Source: Methylobacterium sp. E-065 (lineage in GTDB: Bacteria; Pseudomonadota; Alphaproteobacteria; Rhizobiales; Beijerinckiaceae). From it: a DNA stretch of 64,000 nucleotides. Below are positions 36,056 through 44,088 of this stretch, piece after piece (within the stretch, counting starts at the first letter, position 1; every line of letters starts with the position of its first letter). The stretch lies in NCBI RefSeq assembly GCF_022829605.1, contig NZ_JAKSYD010000289.1, positions 62,001 through 126,000 of the forward strand, written 5' to 3'. The position numbers and the translations under genes were made by a program. The notes under the pieces are model-generated. The model saw nothing but the letters and a program-made list of their open reading frames with translations, was not told where the DNA came from and searched no databases.

Positions 36056-37467
36056 GAAGCGAACTACAGCCACATGTTCGGCTTCCGGAAGCTCGACTGC
36101 TGTTCCATCCCGATCGACCAGGAGATGCGGACATCCACCCTCTTCGAGGCCTCGCGCGGTTTGGGCCATTTTCAAGCACGTTCACGCCATCGCCAATTCG
36201 GGTGGCGACACTCACTCCGGCTGGCGAGTCTCGCCGACTTTTCAACTTCCTGAAAGAGCTTAATCGACCCGCCAAGCCACGCGAACGTACGGATTACCTG
36301 CCGGACTGGACAAGTTTCAATAGCGTATTTCAGACACACCTCGCGCCAGCGACGAGTTCCTGCCTGAACGAATTGGATATTGATCTCGACCATAAACTCG
36401 AAGAATGTGCCGCACCCGAGCTGCTTTTAAATGAGCGCATCGTTCGTTCGATCCAGCTGCTCGATGCTGAGCGCTCAGAGTTCGACGTGCTTTTCATATA
36501 TCTGCCAGAACGCTGGGCGAACGCTTTCTATGGCCCGAACGATTTTGATCTGCATCACCAATTGAAGGCGTTCACAGCAGGGCGACGCATTCCCATCCAA
36601 ATCGTTCGCGAAGGAAGCGCGCTCGCCTACCGTTGCCGTGCAAGTGTAATGTGGCGCATCGGACTTGCACTTTATGCAAAAGCCGGCGGCGTTCCATGGA
36701 GGCTTGCCGATGTCATGCCCGATACCGCGTACATCGGCATTTCATACGCGCTGCGTCCAATGCAATCTGCTCAACCGCGTTTCGTAACTTGCTGTAGTCA
36801 AATCTTCAACGCTGACGGTGCTGGCTTAGAGTTTCTCGCCTATGACACCACGGAAGTGGATGTACAGCGGGAGAATCCATTTCTTTCTCAGACAGAAATG
36901 TTTCGTGTTCTAACTCGGTCGTTGGACGTGTATCGACGGCGTCATGGTGGCCGATCCCCAACGCGAGTAATGGTTCACAAATCGACCGAATTTAAAGACG
37001 CAGAAATTAACGGTAGCTTCGAAGCACTAAAGCACTGCGAAGCTGTCGACTTGGTACAAGTTGTTGAGGACGTAGGTTGGCAGGCGGTACGATGGGAGAA
37101 GACGGGAAACCAACTGGGGAGCTCCCAGGCTGATCGTTATCCCGTAAAGCGCGGCACGCTGCTCGGCCTTAGTGGCAAAGACGCGCTGCTTTGGATGCAC
37201 GGCACGGTCGATTCAATCGGTAGCCGCCCATACTTTCAGGGAGGGCGTAGCACACCCCGGCCTATCCGCCTCGTCAGACATGCTGGCCATGGACCATGGG
37301 ACGACACTGCTCGTGCGGCTCTGGCGCTATCCAAGATGAACTGGAACAACGATGGCCTTTACGACCCTCTCCCAGTAACGATGAGTTACGCAAAAACGCT
37401 GGCCCAGGTAATAAAACGTATGCCCGCCATTGGAAAAGGAACATTTCAGTTCCGATTTTTCATATAG
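36052..37467 (+). CDS. Short prokaryotic Argonaute (MID-PIWI, catalytically inactive)
   Basis: 471 residues with only MID and PIWI halves; no N or PAZ domain. The MID region (about 140-225) includes IPIQIVREGSALAYRCRASV, the guide 5'-end pocket area. The PIWI region starts near TAYIGISYALRP (226-237), where the first catalytic Asp of DEDX (normally YIGID) is Ser; in VMVHKSTEF (307-315) the position near the third acidic residue is also not acidic. It should bind a guide and target without cleaving and signal to the Sir2-APAZ partner encoded just upstream (GTGA overlap). The GTG start is fixed by that overlap. Confidence 0.9.
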   Translation: MRSELQPHVRLPEARLLFHPDRPGDADIHPLRGLARFGPFSSTFTPSPIRVATLTPAGESRRLFNFLKELNRPAKPRERTDYLPDWTSFNSVFQTHLAPATSSCLNELDIDLDHKLEECAAPELLLNERIVRSIQLLDAERSEFDVLFIYLPERWANAFYGPNDFDLHHQLKAFTAGRRIPIQIVREGSALAYRCRASVMWRIGLALYAKAGGVPWRLADVMPDTAYIGISYALRPMQSAQPRFVTCCSQIFNADGAGLEFLAYDTTEVDVQRENPFLSQTEMFRVLTRSLDVYRRRHGGRSPTRVMVHKSTEFKDAEINGSFEALKHCEAVDLVQVVEDVGWQAVRWEKTGNQLGSSQADRYPVKRGTLLGLSGKDALLWMHGTVDSIGSRPYFQGGRSTPRPIRLVRHAGHGPWDDTARAALALSKMNWNNDGLYDPLPVTMSYAKTLAQVIKRMPAIGKGTFQFRFFI

Positions 37468-37568
37468 GCTTTCAAAGCAATAAGACTTTGAGCAATGCGC
37501 TGATAAAGGATGTGAGTGCTTTTCCAAATTGATGATTCTGCCTCCCTTTTGAAGTGAACTCAGGCAAC

Positions 37569-39338
37569 CTAAGATGTTGCCACTAACGCGGCTGCAAGCG
37601 GCGCCGGAGGTGCCTTTTTAAGCGTCGCGTGGTGATCGAGCACGGCAACGATCCGGTCGAGTAGCGGCGCAAAGCCACTGAAGTCGATTGTGGATGCGTT
37701 GGGTGTCACAACCTGCTTGGCAAACACGACCTTGCCATATTTGCCGGCCTCCTCGTGCTCCTTATTTGGATCAAAGACTTTGCCATCTATGATCGTTTTA
37801 AGAAGACCCGATGGGAAGAGATCTTCGATGCAGCTCTTTTTACCGCCGCCAAACTCAGGAGTTTTGACCAGATAAAGGTTATAGCCGAGATAATAGAACG
37901 GATCTGTCGAATCGAGGCCGATCTTCGAATGGCGCTTATTTTTGGCATATCCGAAAAGACTTTTGGCTCCATCGTCATTATCGAAAAGAACGATGACGGG
38001 GTGCGCGAGTGGAGCGTGCCGGTAACCGCGAAGATTTCGCTCGTAATCAGCAATTAGAAATTTCTGCTCACTTGTGCCATGACCGAGCTGCATCACATCA
38101 TGCACAATTTTCGAAAAGTTCATAAATCTGATTTTAGTTTCAAGCTTGCCACTTTTTAGTTCGCCAAGCCGAGGATGATAAGCTGAAGAATAGCGAATTG
38201 CTGCACGGAGATAAACCGTATCCGTTTTGCCCTCCGGGACGATGACTGGCGTTTTGTTTGCAACAAAGTTTTTGTAGAAAAGAAATCGGAAATAAAGCGA
38301 TCGCGTCGCCGTCGGCTTCGCTTTCTTTACGTCGTCTGCGCGCAGATCGGTGCTGTTTTTGACCTGGTAAATGTGCGCGAGCATTCCACCCAGTTGGTTG
38401 TGGCTGGTGATCACGTTCTTGACTGGTGGGTCACCGACGGCGCCGCCGGTAAGGGTAGCGGGCACCATACGGAAGTAGCTGCCCGTTTTGAATAACGCGT
38501 CGCACATATTTCGTGCGGCGCGAAAATACTCTTGCCTAACGTTGACCTTCTCGTTCACTACGAGGCCGGTGGCAACCTGTCGAGATGCGTGGTACTGCAT
38601 TCGCGTCTTTTTATCATTGATCTTGAAGCCCGCATTCTCAATCCGCGAGCGAAGTTCGTTACTAGCCTGCCATGCAGCGGTGCCAGCAATTGGTGTCCCG
38701 ATTTCTGGCGGGAAGTGTTTGCGACTAGTGGAGAACGTGATGTCATCAACGTAACGCGAATAGGTGCATTTGTGCGTCTTAGCAAAACGTGCAAGTCGTC
38801 CATCTAAGACGTGACCGATCAAATTCGATATGACTGGTGAGCATGGGCTACCTTGTGGCAGTTGATTCTCAAAGCACGCGATCTGCGCCAGCACTGTTGC
38901 GACCGGAGGTTGCAGACTAAAATTCTTGTCGTTGATGAAAAATCCACGGACGCGACCGAAATTGATCGAAGGGAAGAAATCCGCCAAGTCGACATTAAAA
39001 ACGTAACGGCGGCGTTTGTGTAGCTGCGCGTTGGTAATAATGGAGCGACCCTTTTCAAAACCATGGGCCAGCGACCGGCGAGGTGGAGCTGCCTTTTTCA
39101 GCTCTTCAAGGCATTCCGTAAGAAGCGTCGCCAACCTTCGCTGCAGGAGCGACAAGCTGGGCTCTGGTGCCTTTATTTGGCGCTTGCCGCCACCACGTTT
39201 TGCAATCTCGAAAGAATTATATTTTTTTGAATCTGGAAGCTTGTAAAGTACGAATGATAACCCTTTGGGCGTGAAACCGACTAATCTGGCAACATCTTCC
39301 AGTTTCTTCGCATCGCGAAGCGCCTGCAACTTGAACAA
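37569..39338 (-). CDS. Retron reverse transcriptase with C-terminal TOPRIM domain (Ec67-like)
   Basis: 589 residues. The RT domain (about 40-320) has FNVDLADFFPSI (114-125, catalytic Asp), QGSPCSPVISN (162-172), YVDD (196-199) and the retron-type VTG-like motif ATGL (256-259). A TOPRIM domain follows, with EGKTD (369-373) and DNDDG (453-457). RT plus TOPRIM is the architecture of retron Ec67 (Eco2). A TTG at 39338 is the only plausible start: an in-frame TGA lies two codons upstream, and the N-terminus (LEDVARLVGFTPKGLSFVLY) matches where retron RTs begin. The msr-msd RNA gene lies immediately upstream. The gene converges on the pAgo and is AT-rich. Confidence 0.92.
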   Translation of the reverse strand: MFKLQALRDAKKLEDVARLVGFTPKGLSFVLYKLPDSKKYNSFEIAKRGGGKRQIKAPEPSLSLLQRRLATLLTECLEELKKAAPPRRSLAHGFEKGRSIITNAQLHKRRRYVFNVDLADFFPSINFGRVRGFFINDKNFSLQPPVATVLAQIACFENQLPQGSPCSPVISNLIGHVLDGRLARFAKTHKCTYSRYVDDITFSTSRKHFPPEIGTPIAGTAAWQASNELRSRIENAGFKINDKKTRMQYHASRQVATGLVVNEKVNVRQEYFRAARNMCDALFKTGSYFRMVPATLTGGAVGDPPVKNVITSHNQLGGMLAHIYQVKNSTDLRADDVKKAKPTATRSLYFRFLFYKNFVANKTPVIVPEGKTDTVYLRAAIRYSSAYHPRLGELKSGKLETKIRFMNFSKIVHDVMQLGHGTSEQKFLIADYERNLRGYRHAPLAHPVIVLFDNDDGAKSLFGYAKNKRHSKIGLDSTDPFYYLGYNLYLVKTPEFGGGKKSCIEDLFPSGLLKTIIDGKVFDPNKEHEEAGKYGKVVFAKQVVTPNASTIDFSGFAPLLDRIVAVLDHHATLKKAPPAPLAAALVATS

Positions 39339-39360
39339 TAGTCAGACCTTTTTATAGGTG

Positions 39361-39508
39361 AAGCTTGCGGGCACTCCTATGCAACGCCGCGGATTTACTT
39401 TAGGCGTCATCGAGTATGCTCTTCTAGGATCGTTGCCTGGGAGCAAGTACCCCCTGACATCGTTGTCTTATGCCGCGATTCGCGACAACAAATCTGCCCG
39501 CAAGCCGA
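39361..39508 (-). ncRNA. Retron msr-msd RNA (Ec67-like)
   Basis: Reading leftward toward the RT, the 11-nt repeat a1 GCTTGCGGGCA (39505 to 39495) is exactly complementary to a2 TGCCCGCAAGC (39373 to 39363), with 121 nt between. After a1 comes GGGCAGATTTGTTGTCGCG, then a GTTGTC/GACAAC stem enclosing GCGAATCGC, and a GGGGG/CTCCC hairpin. The msd part follows with a GCAACG/CGTTGC stem flanked by CTCC/GGAG. From memory, Ec67 RNA has GGCAGATTTGTTG after a1, a GAATCGC loop and a GGAGTGCCTGC 3' end; here the 3' end reads GGAGTGCCCGC. The branching G is probably in the GGGCAG segment. Exact ends are approximate. Confidence 0.85.
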
Positions 39509-39675
39509 TGGCATAGTGGCCGACTTATCGCGGTCTTTCAAGCAGCGGGAGGGGATCCCGGTACGTCGACAAACGGATCCCGTAAGCTGATCGCCGCTAT
39601 GACGCCTGCGCGCCGATCAGGGGGGCAACACCATTAGCGCCTGAGTTGAGGTTTAGGTCCATCAGTCCGGTGAGT

Positions 39676-40245
39676 TCAGAGTACCTCTACCGCAATGCGC
39701 ATCATCTCGTCGTTCACATCGATGTAGCGCTGCGTAGTCGAGAGGTGACGATGTCCTGCGAGCATCATGATGGCTTTGGGTGAAATCCCGGCATGGGCCA
39801 AGCGCGTTATGAACCAGCGTCGGCCGCTGTGACTGGAGCCACCGTCGAGACCAGCGTCATCGTACCAGTTCCGCATCAGCTGACACAGCGTGTTCGGGCT
39901 GAAAGCCGTACGCTTCTGGGTGATCAGAACGGGCCCCTTCGGATCCGGCGCGGCGGACAGGCTGGCACGGAACTGCTCGATCTCGCGACGCAGGCGCGCG
40001 TTCATGAAAACCACACGCGCATGCCCACCCTTTGTCACGTCCGCGCTCAGCCGGAGCTGCTCACGCACCCTTCCCTCGCCGTCCTGAAGATCGCCCCATC
40101 GTAAAGCCGCGATTTCGCCGACGCGTAGGCCAGCGAGGTAGCTGAGCATCAGCGCAGCTCGATTTCGAGGGCCGTGCCTCCCTTGCCCTACCACCGCCAG
40201 CAGCCGCTTGAACTCAGCCTCAGTGGGTACGCGCGCCTGCTTCAT
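39676..40245 (-). CDS. Minimal tyrosine recombinase (catalytic domain only)
   Basis: 189 residues containing the complete catalytic set without a core-binding domain: Arg in LAGLRVGEIAALRWGDL, Lys near DVTKGGHARVVFM, H-x-x-R in SSHSGRRWFITRLAHAG, His in LAGHRHLSTTQRYID and Tyr at its end. Single-domain recombinases of this size occur on plasmids and genomic islands. It is oriented toward the retron and may mark the right-hand part of the island or an older insertion. Confidence 0.85.
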   Translation of the reverse strand: MKQARVPTEAEFKRLLAVVGQGRHGPRNRAALMLSYLAGLRVGEIAALRWGDLQDGEGRVREQLRLSADVTKGGHARVVFMNARLRREIEQFRASLSAAPDPKGPVLITQKRTAFSPNTLCQLMRNWYDDAGLDGGSSHSGRRWFITRLAHAGISPKAIMMLAGHRHLSTTQRYIDVNDEMMRIAVEVL

Positions 40246-40464
40246 CGAAACCTCACATTTTGCGCTGTTTGCAGCAAAGCATGATGTTTCCAGAGACGCG
40301 CGAGGGCGATTGTTTTGTGGATCGCAGCTAATTCAACGACTTAGGGCAGAACATCATAAAAGTAGTATTTTATGATGTTCTGGATTGCGGTCTCGTCAGG
40401 ACTGGCTAGCTCGCCCTCAAGCTCCTACGGCTGCACGCTCCTCGTATTAATTTCGAGGATGCTC

Positions 40465-40836
40465 ATGCTGCCCCTGATCGACGTTGCCACGCGCGAGCTG
40501 CTTCTGACCAATGGACGAGATCGAGAACGCGATCATCACCCAGTGCTCAAGCTGTTCAACCCCACCGGTCCGGCCACCTGGCTGATCTGCGCGATGGAGC
40601 CCGATGGGGACACCCTGTACGGGCTGTGCGACCTCGGCTTCGGCGAGCCCGAGCTGGGTTACGTGAGCTTGGAGGAGCTAAAGGAGGTCAGTGCTGGCCT
40701 CGTGATCGGGCTGGAACGCGATCTCTCCTTCCGGGCCACGCTCCCCATCTCAGCCTACGCACGCGCGGCGCGAGCCGCTGGTCGGATCGTGGAGCTTGGC
40801 CGACTGACAACCAACATCTCGGGTAACCGACGCTGA
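40465..40836 (+). CDS. DUF2958 family protein
   Basis: 123 residues; PVLKLFNPTGPATWLICAME, YGLCDLGFGEPELGYVSLEEL and IGLERDLSFRATLPISAYARA match DUF2958, a family carried by plasmids and integrative elements and of unknown function. The ATG at 40465 has a GAGG box 6 nt upstream; ATGs at 40459 and 40372 are less likely because the added residues are atypical. Confidence 0.82.
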   Translation: MLPLIDVATRELLLTNGRDRERDHHPVLKLFNPTGPATWLICAMEPDGDTLYGLCDLGFGEPELGYVSLEELKEVSAGLVIGLERDLSFRATLPISAYARAARAAGRIVELGRLTTNISGNRR

Positions 40837-41216
40837 ACCCAGGGGGGTGCGGTGGGTAGACGAGACGTTCGCCTCGTTCGGCGGTGCGTCGACCATGGCA
40901 CGCACTCAGAGGACCAAGCGGCTCCTGAACGGCTCCATTTGCATGGCCGATTAGGATCCAGTCATTCTCGTTTCCTGACAAGCTGCTCAGAAGCGGACGT
41001 TGAGCTTGGCCGCTCTGGATGACTGAGATTGACCGTAAGCGGAACGGCTGCTTGGGAGCAGATATGCCGGAAAAGCGGACAGCCTCCTATCGACCCAACC
41101 CAGCCGCAAAGATCGCTATCGGCGCTTCCTATAAGCGGTCGTTCGTCGACCGCCCCGCAACGTCGGCTCGGCACGAGAAGCGGACGATCCGCATCCCGCC
41201 CGCGAACCTGATGTTG
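40837..41216. repeat. Intergenic stretch with five AAGCGGA(C) repeats
   Basis: No convincing gene. AAGCGGAC or near matches start at 40991, 41037, 41073, 41133 and 41178, spaced 36-60 bp. ACCCAACCCAGCCG (41093-41106) recurs at 44823-44836 beside the same octamer. Small frames over the repeats (for example 41019-41222) look like by-products of the repeat. It resembles a dispersed intergenic repeat family. Confidence 0.5.
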
Positions 41217-41240
41217 AAATAGTACGCAATCGTCCTATTT
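41217..41240 (+). promoter_or_regulatory. Palindromic operator before the photolyase gene
   Basis: The half-sites AAATAGTACG and CGTCCTATTT form a 10-bp inverted repeat with one mismatch and a 4-bp spacer (CAAT). It ends 8 bp before the ATG at 41248, a position suited to repression. The same palindrome recurs at 43341-43362. Confidence 0.65.
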
Positions 41241-41247
41241 CTCTCCA

Positions 41248-42612
41248 ATGCGTGCAGCGACCGTCCCACAAACCGATTGCAGGGTCCTTCTCTGGCTTGC
41301 CGAAGATCTGAGGCTGGAGGACAATCTTGCCCTCCAGCGGGCCATTACCGGCTACGGGGGCTTGGCGGTGCTGCGCATCGCCCCGGAGGCGCGGGGGCGA
41401 CCCGGGCGGACTCCGCATCGGCGCGCTCTTGAGGAGGCAGCCGAGGCGCGACTTGAGGCGCATTTCTCGGCCAAAGGCATATCTTTCGAGGTGCGCGGCT
41501 CTGGTGAGGACACGTCCGTCGCGGCGGCCTATCGTCGGCATGGATGTACCGTGGTCATCCGCAACGCCGCCGATGTCATGGCCGCCGAATTTGCCCATCA
41601 CAAGCGATGGGCGGACGAGTTGGCGGCGGCCTGTATCCCGCTGCTGACCGTCAACGGCGAGATGATACGTCGTAAGGGAGCGGGAGGGGCCAGGCCGGAC
41701 GCGCCGTTCCTGACCGATGCGGCCGAGGTCGCACCGGGAGCGTTGCCGGACGATCACCCGATAGCCTTGCTGCGGGCCTTCCTAAGGGTTCTGCCGGAGC
41801 GGGATTACCTGGCCGGCATGTGGGTGCCGGGCCGAGACCGGCTGAGCACCAGCCTGCTATCTACCCACTTTGCGGCGGGGACCTTGTCCAGCGACAGGGC
41901 GAGGGTCGAAACGGAGGCGGCGGAACGCGCCTGGCATCGCGCGAACCCGGGTCAGGCCCGTACGGTCGCGGGGAAATCCTTCGGCGCCTTCAAGGGGCGC
42001 GTCCGCTACCGTCCCGGCTTCCTGACGACCTTCTCCCGCTATGAGGACGACCTGCATCCGCTCCCGATCACGCCGGAGATGCGGCGCAGGGTCGAAGCCT
42101 GGCGGGACGGATGCACCGGCATTCCCATGCCTGATGCGGCCATGCGCGAGCTGAAGGCGACCGGCTGGATCAATTTCCGTCTCCGCCAGCTTGCCGCCTC
42201 CTATGCGGTGCAGCTCCTGGGCTTGCCTCCGTTCGAGGTCGGGACGGTTCTGGCGGAGATGTTCGACGACTACGAGCCCGGCATCACCTGGCTTCAGGTC
42301 GCGATCAACGACGGTCGGGTCAATCAGGATCGCGGGTCGCGCATCCTGAACCCGGTCAAGCAAGGCCGCGACCTCGACCCCGACGAGAGCTACGTCCGCG
42401 CCTGGCTGCCGGAACTGGCCAGCCTTCCGGCCGGGTTCGCCCACGAGCCATGGCTGCATCCAGCATCGCCCCTACCGCCGCCCCTGGTCGACCACCTGAC
42501 CGCCGCTCGCGCAGCCCGTGCGGCTTGGGGGGCGAAGTCATCGGTGCTCGGGGCGCGTCCGGTGCACGAAACCCCATCGTTCGATTTCGGCGATAGGAAT
42601 GCCCCCAGATGA
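41248..42612 (+). CDS. Cryptochrome/photolyase family protein
   Basis: 454 residues. The N-terminal photolyase fold (CRVLLWLAEDLRLEDNLALQ) binds an antenna; the C-terminal FAD-binding half has MRELKATGWINFRLRQLAASY, DDYEPGITWLQVAIN and the signature RILNPVKQGRDLDPDESYVRAWLPEL. The sequence is divergent from Escherichia coli PhrB in the mid-region, so DNA repair versus photoreception cannot be decided. It overlaps the DUF2461 gene by ATGA, and an operator-like palindrome sits just upstream. Confidence 0.88.
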   Translation: MRAATVPQTDCRVLLWLAEDLRLEDNLALQRAITGYGGLAVLRIAPEARGRPGRTPHRRALEEAAEARLEAHFSAKGISFEVRGSGEDTSVAAAYRRHGCTVVIRNAADVMAAEFAHHKRWADELAAACIPLLTVNGEMIRRKGAGGARPDAPFLTDAAEVAPGALPDDHPIALLRAFLRVLPERDYLAGMWVPGRDRLSTSLLSTHFAAGTLSSDRARVETEAAERAWHRANPGQARTVAGKSFGAFKGRVRYRPGFLTTFSRYEDDLHPLPITPEMRRRVEAWRDGCTGIPMPDAAMRELKATGWINFRLRQLAASYAVQLLGLPPFEVGTVLAEMFDDYEPGITWLQVAINDGRVNQDRGSRILNPVKQGRDLDPDESYVRAWLPELASLPAGFAHEPWLHPASPLPPPLVDHLTAARAARAAWGAKSSVLGARPVHETPSFDFGDRNAPR

Positions 42613-43280
42613 TCGAGAAGCACACCTTCGACTTCCTGAAGGGCATCGCGGCCCACAACGACAAGGAATGGTTCGAGGAGCATCGGGACGACTACGAGCG
42701 CGCGAAGTCTAACCTCGTCGACGTGGCCAGCCTCCTGATCGACGCGGCGTCCCGCTTCGACCCAAAGGTGAAGAAAGCGAACGCCGAGCCGACGAAGTGC
42801 GTGACCCGCATCAACCGGGACATGCGCTTCGCCAAGGGCAAGCCGCCGTACAAGACGGACCTGTTCGTGATGCTCAACAGCGTCGGCGACTACCAGGGGT
42901 CGGCCTCGTACTACCTCCATGTCGAGCCGGGCGGCTGCTACGCGGGCGGCGGCATCTTCACGACCGAGCCGAAGGCACTCGACCACATCCGCAAGCGGAT
43001 CGCGGCGTCGGTGCCGAAGTGGACCGGCGTGGTCGAGTCCCGCGAGATGAAGGCAATGTTCCCCGACGGGCTGACGAGCCCGGGCGAGCTGAAACGGGCG
43101 CCCCAGGGATACGAGCCCGACCACCCGGCCATCGAGTACCTGCGCATGAAGGGGTTCTGCGCCAACCGGAAGCTGACGAACAAGCAGCTCCAGGACGAGG
43201 ATGCCCTGGACATGGTCGTCGAGACCTTCGAGGCGGCCCAGCCCCTGGTGGGCTACCTCAACGACGCCATCGCCGGCTGA
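42609..43280 (+). CDS. DUF2461 family protein
   Basis: 223 residues matching the DUF2461/TIGR02453 layout: FLKGIAAHNDKEWFEEHRDDY at the start, CVTRINRDMRFAKGKPPYKTD in the middle, YYLHVEPGGCYAGGGIF, and a C-terminal LRMKGFCANRKLTNKQLQD stretch. Function unknown. The 4-bp overlap with the photolyase-like gene implies co-expression and possibly a role in the same light or UV response. Confidence 0.87.
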   Translation: MIEKHTFDFLKGIAAHNDKEWFEEHRDDYERAKSNLVDVASLLIDAASRFDPKVKKANAEPTKCVTRINRDMRFAKGKPPYKTDLFVMLNSVGDYQGSASYYLHVEPGGCYAGGGIFTTEPKALDHIRKRIAASVPKWTGVVESREMKAMFPDGLTSPGELKRAPQGYEPDHPAIEYLRMKGFCANRKLTNKQLQDEDALDMVVETFEAAQPLVGYLNDAIAG

Positions 43281-43340
43281 AGGCCCCAGTCGAAAGAGCG
43301 GCACCGGCCAGGAACCATGGGCCGAACCACGACTTCCCAT

Positions 43341-43362
43341 AATAGGACGACATCGTCCTTTT
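43341..43362 (+). promoter_or_regulatory. Second copy of the AATAGGACG palindrome
   Basis: AATAGGACG and CGTCCTTTT half-sites separated by ACAT, the same architecture as 41217-41240. It lies about 80 bp before the DUF892-like gene, probably overlapping its promoter, so the two genes likely share a regulator. Confidence 0.6.
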
Positions 43363-43441
43363 AATGCTCCGGGCATCGCCCCGCGGACCGCATCTCCCTC
43401 GGGCGTGGCGGATCGTACGCCCCAACAGATAGGCAATCCGA

Positions 43442-43930
43442 ATGTCCCACGATACGATCAAGACCTGGTACATCGCCGGCCTCCAGGCCTATCGTTCGGC
43501 TTCCGAGCAGGGCAAGGCGGCAGCCTCCCAGGCCGAAGGGCAGTTCAAGGATCCCGAGTTCAAGAAGCTGGCCAGCGAGGGCGCGGCGCTTTGCGGCCGC
43601 CAGCATCAGGCGATGATCGATTTTCTCAAGGAGCTCGACACCCAGCCGAACGACTTCAAGGACCGTATCCAGGCCGGCATCGCCGAGGGCACCGAGATGG
43701 CCGTCAAGGCCGCCTCCGACGACGACTCCCACGATGTCGCCATGAGCTTCGGCGCCCGGGCCGGCTTGACCTACGTCGAGGTCGCCTTCGCGAACCACGC
43801 CATCTACGCCAAGGCGCTGGACCTGCCCAAGCAGGCCGAGGCGTTCGCGCGGCTTAGCCAGGAGAGCAAGGCGCTCGACGCGCGCTACGCCAAGGTCGCC
43901 GAGGCCACGGTCGCCAAGCAGGCCGCTTAG
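43442..43930 (+). CDS. Ferritin-like DUF892 (YciF-type) protein
   Basis: 162 residues, all-helical. The helices around LQAYRSASEQGKAAASQAEG, LCGRQHQAMIDFLKELDTQP and a TYVEVAFANHAIYAKALDLP stretch resemble the four-helix DUF892 family, whose members bind di-iron or pack as ferritin-like stress proteins. The family call is by overall pattern rather than a single motif. It is preceded by the shared palindrome and sits in a cluster of stress genes. Confidence 0.65.
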   Translation: MSHDTIKTWYIAGLQAYRSASEQGKAAASQAEGQFKDPEFKKLASEGAALCGRQHQAMIDFLKELDTQPNDFKDRIQAGIAEGTEMAVKAASDDDSHDVAMSFGARAGLTYVEVAFANHAIYAKALDLPKQAEAFARLSQESKALDARYAKVAEATVAKQAA

Positions 43931-44088
43931 CTCGTTGGCGACAGGGATCACGGGGCGACCGGCCTCGTGATGACGGCGACCGACCTGCGCTCCGCCCCCT
44001 CGCGCAGGTCGGTCGCCACTCACCATCACAGGTGGACGGCCGTCCGGGACGACTTGGCTCGGCCGTTCGAACGCACCACCTTCGATGC

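Noticed and set aside
39541..39600. GGATCCCG direct repeats upstream of the retron as attachment core
   Set aside because: Eight bases, palindromic by nature, with no partner elsewhere in the window.
41019..41222. 67-codon frame with Lys-Arg-Thr repeats
   Set aside because: It is produced by the AAGCGGAC repeat, has no family resemblance and overlaps the operator region.
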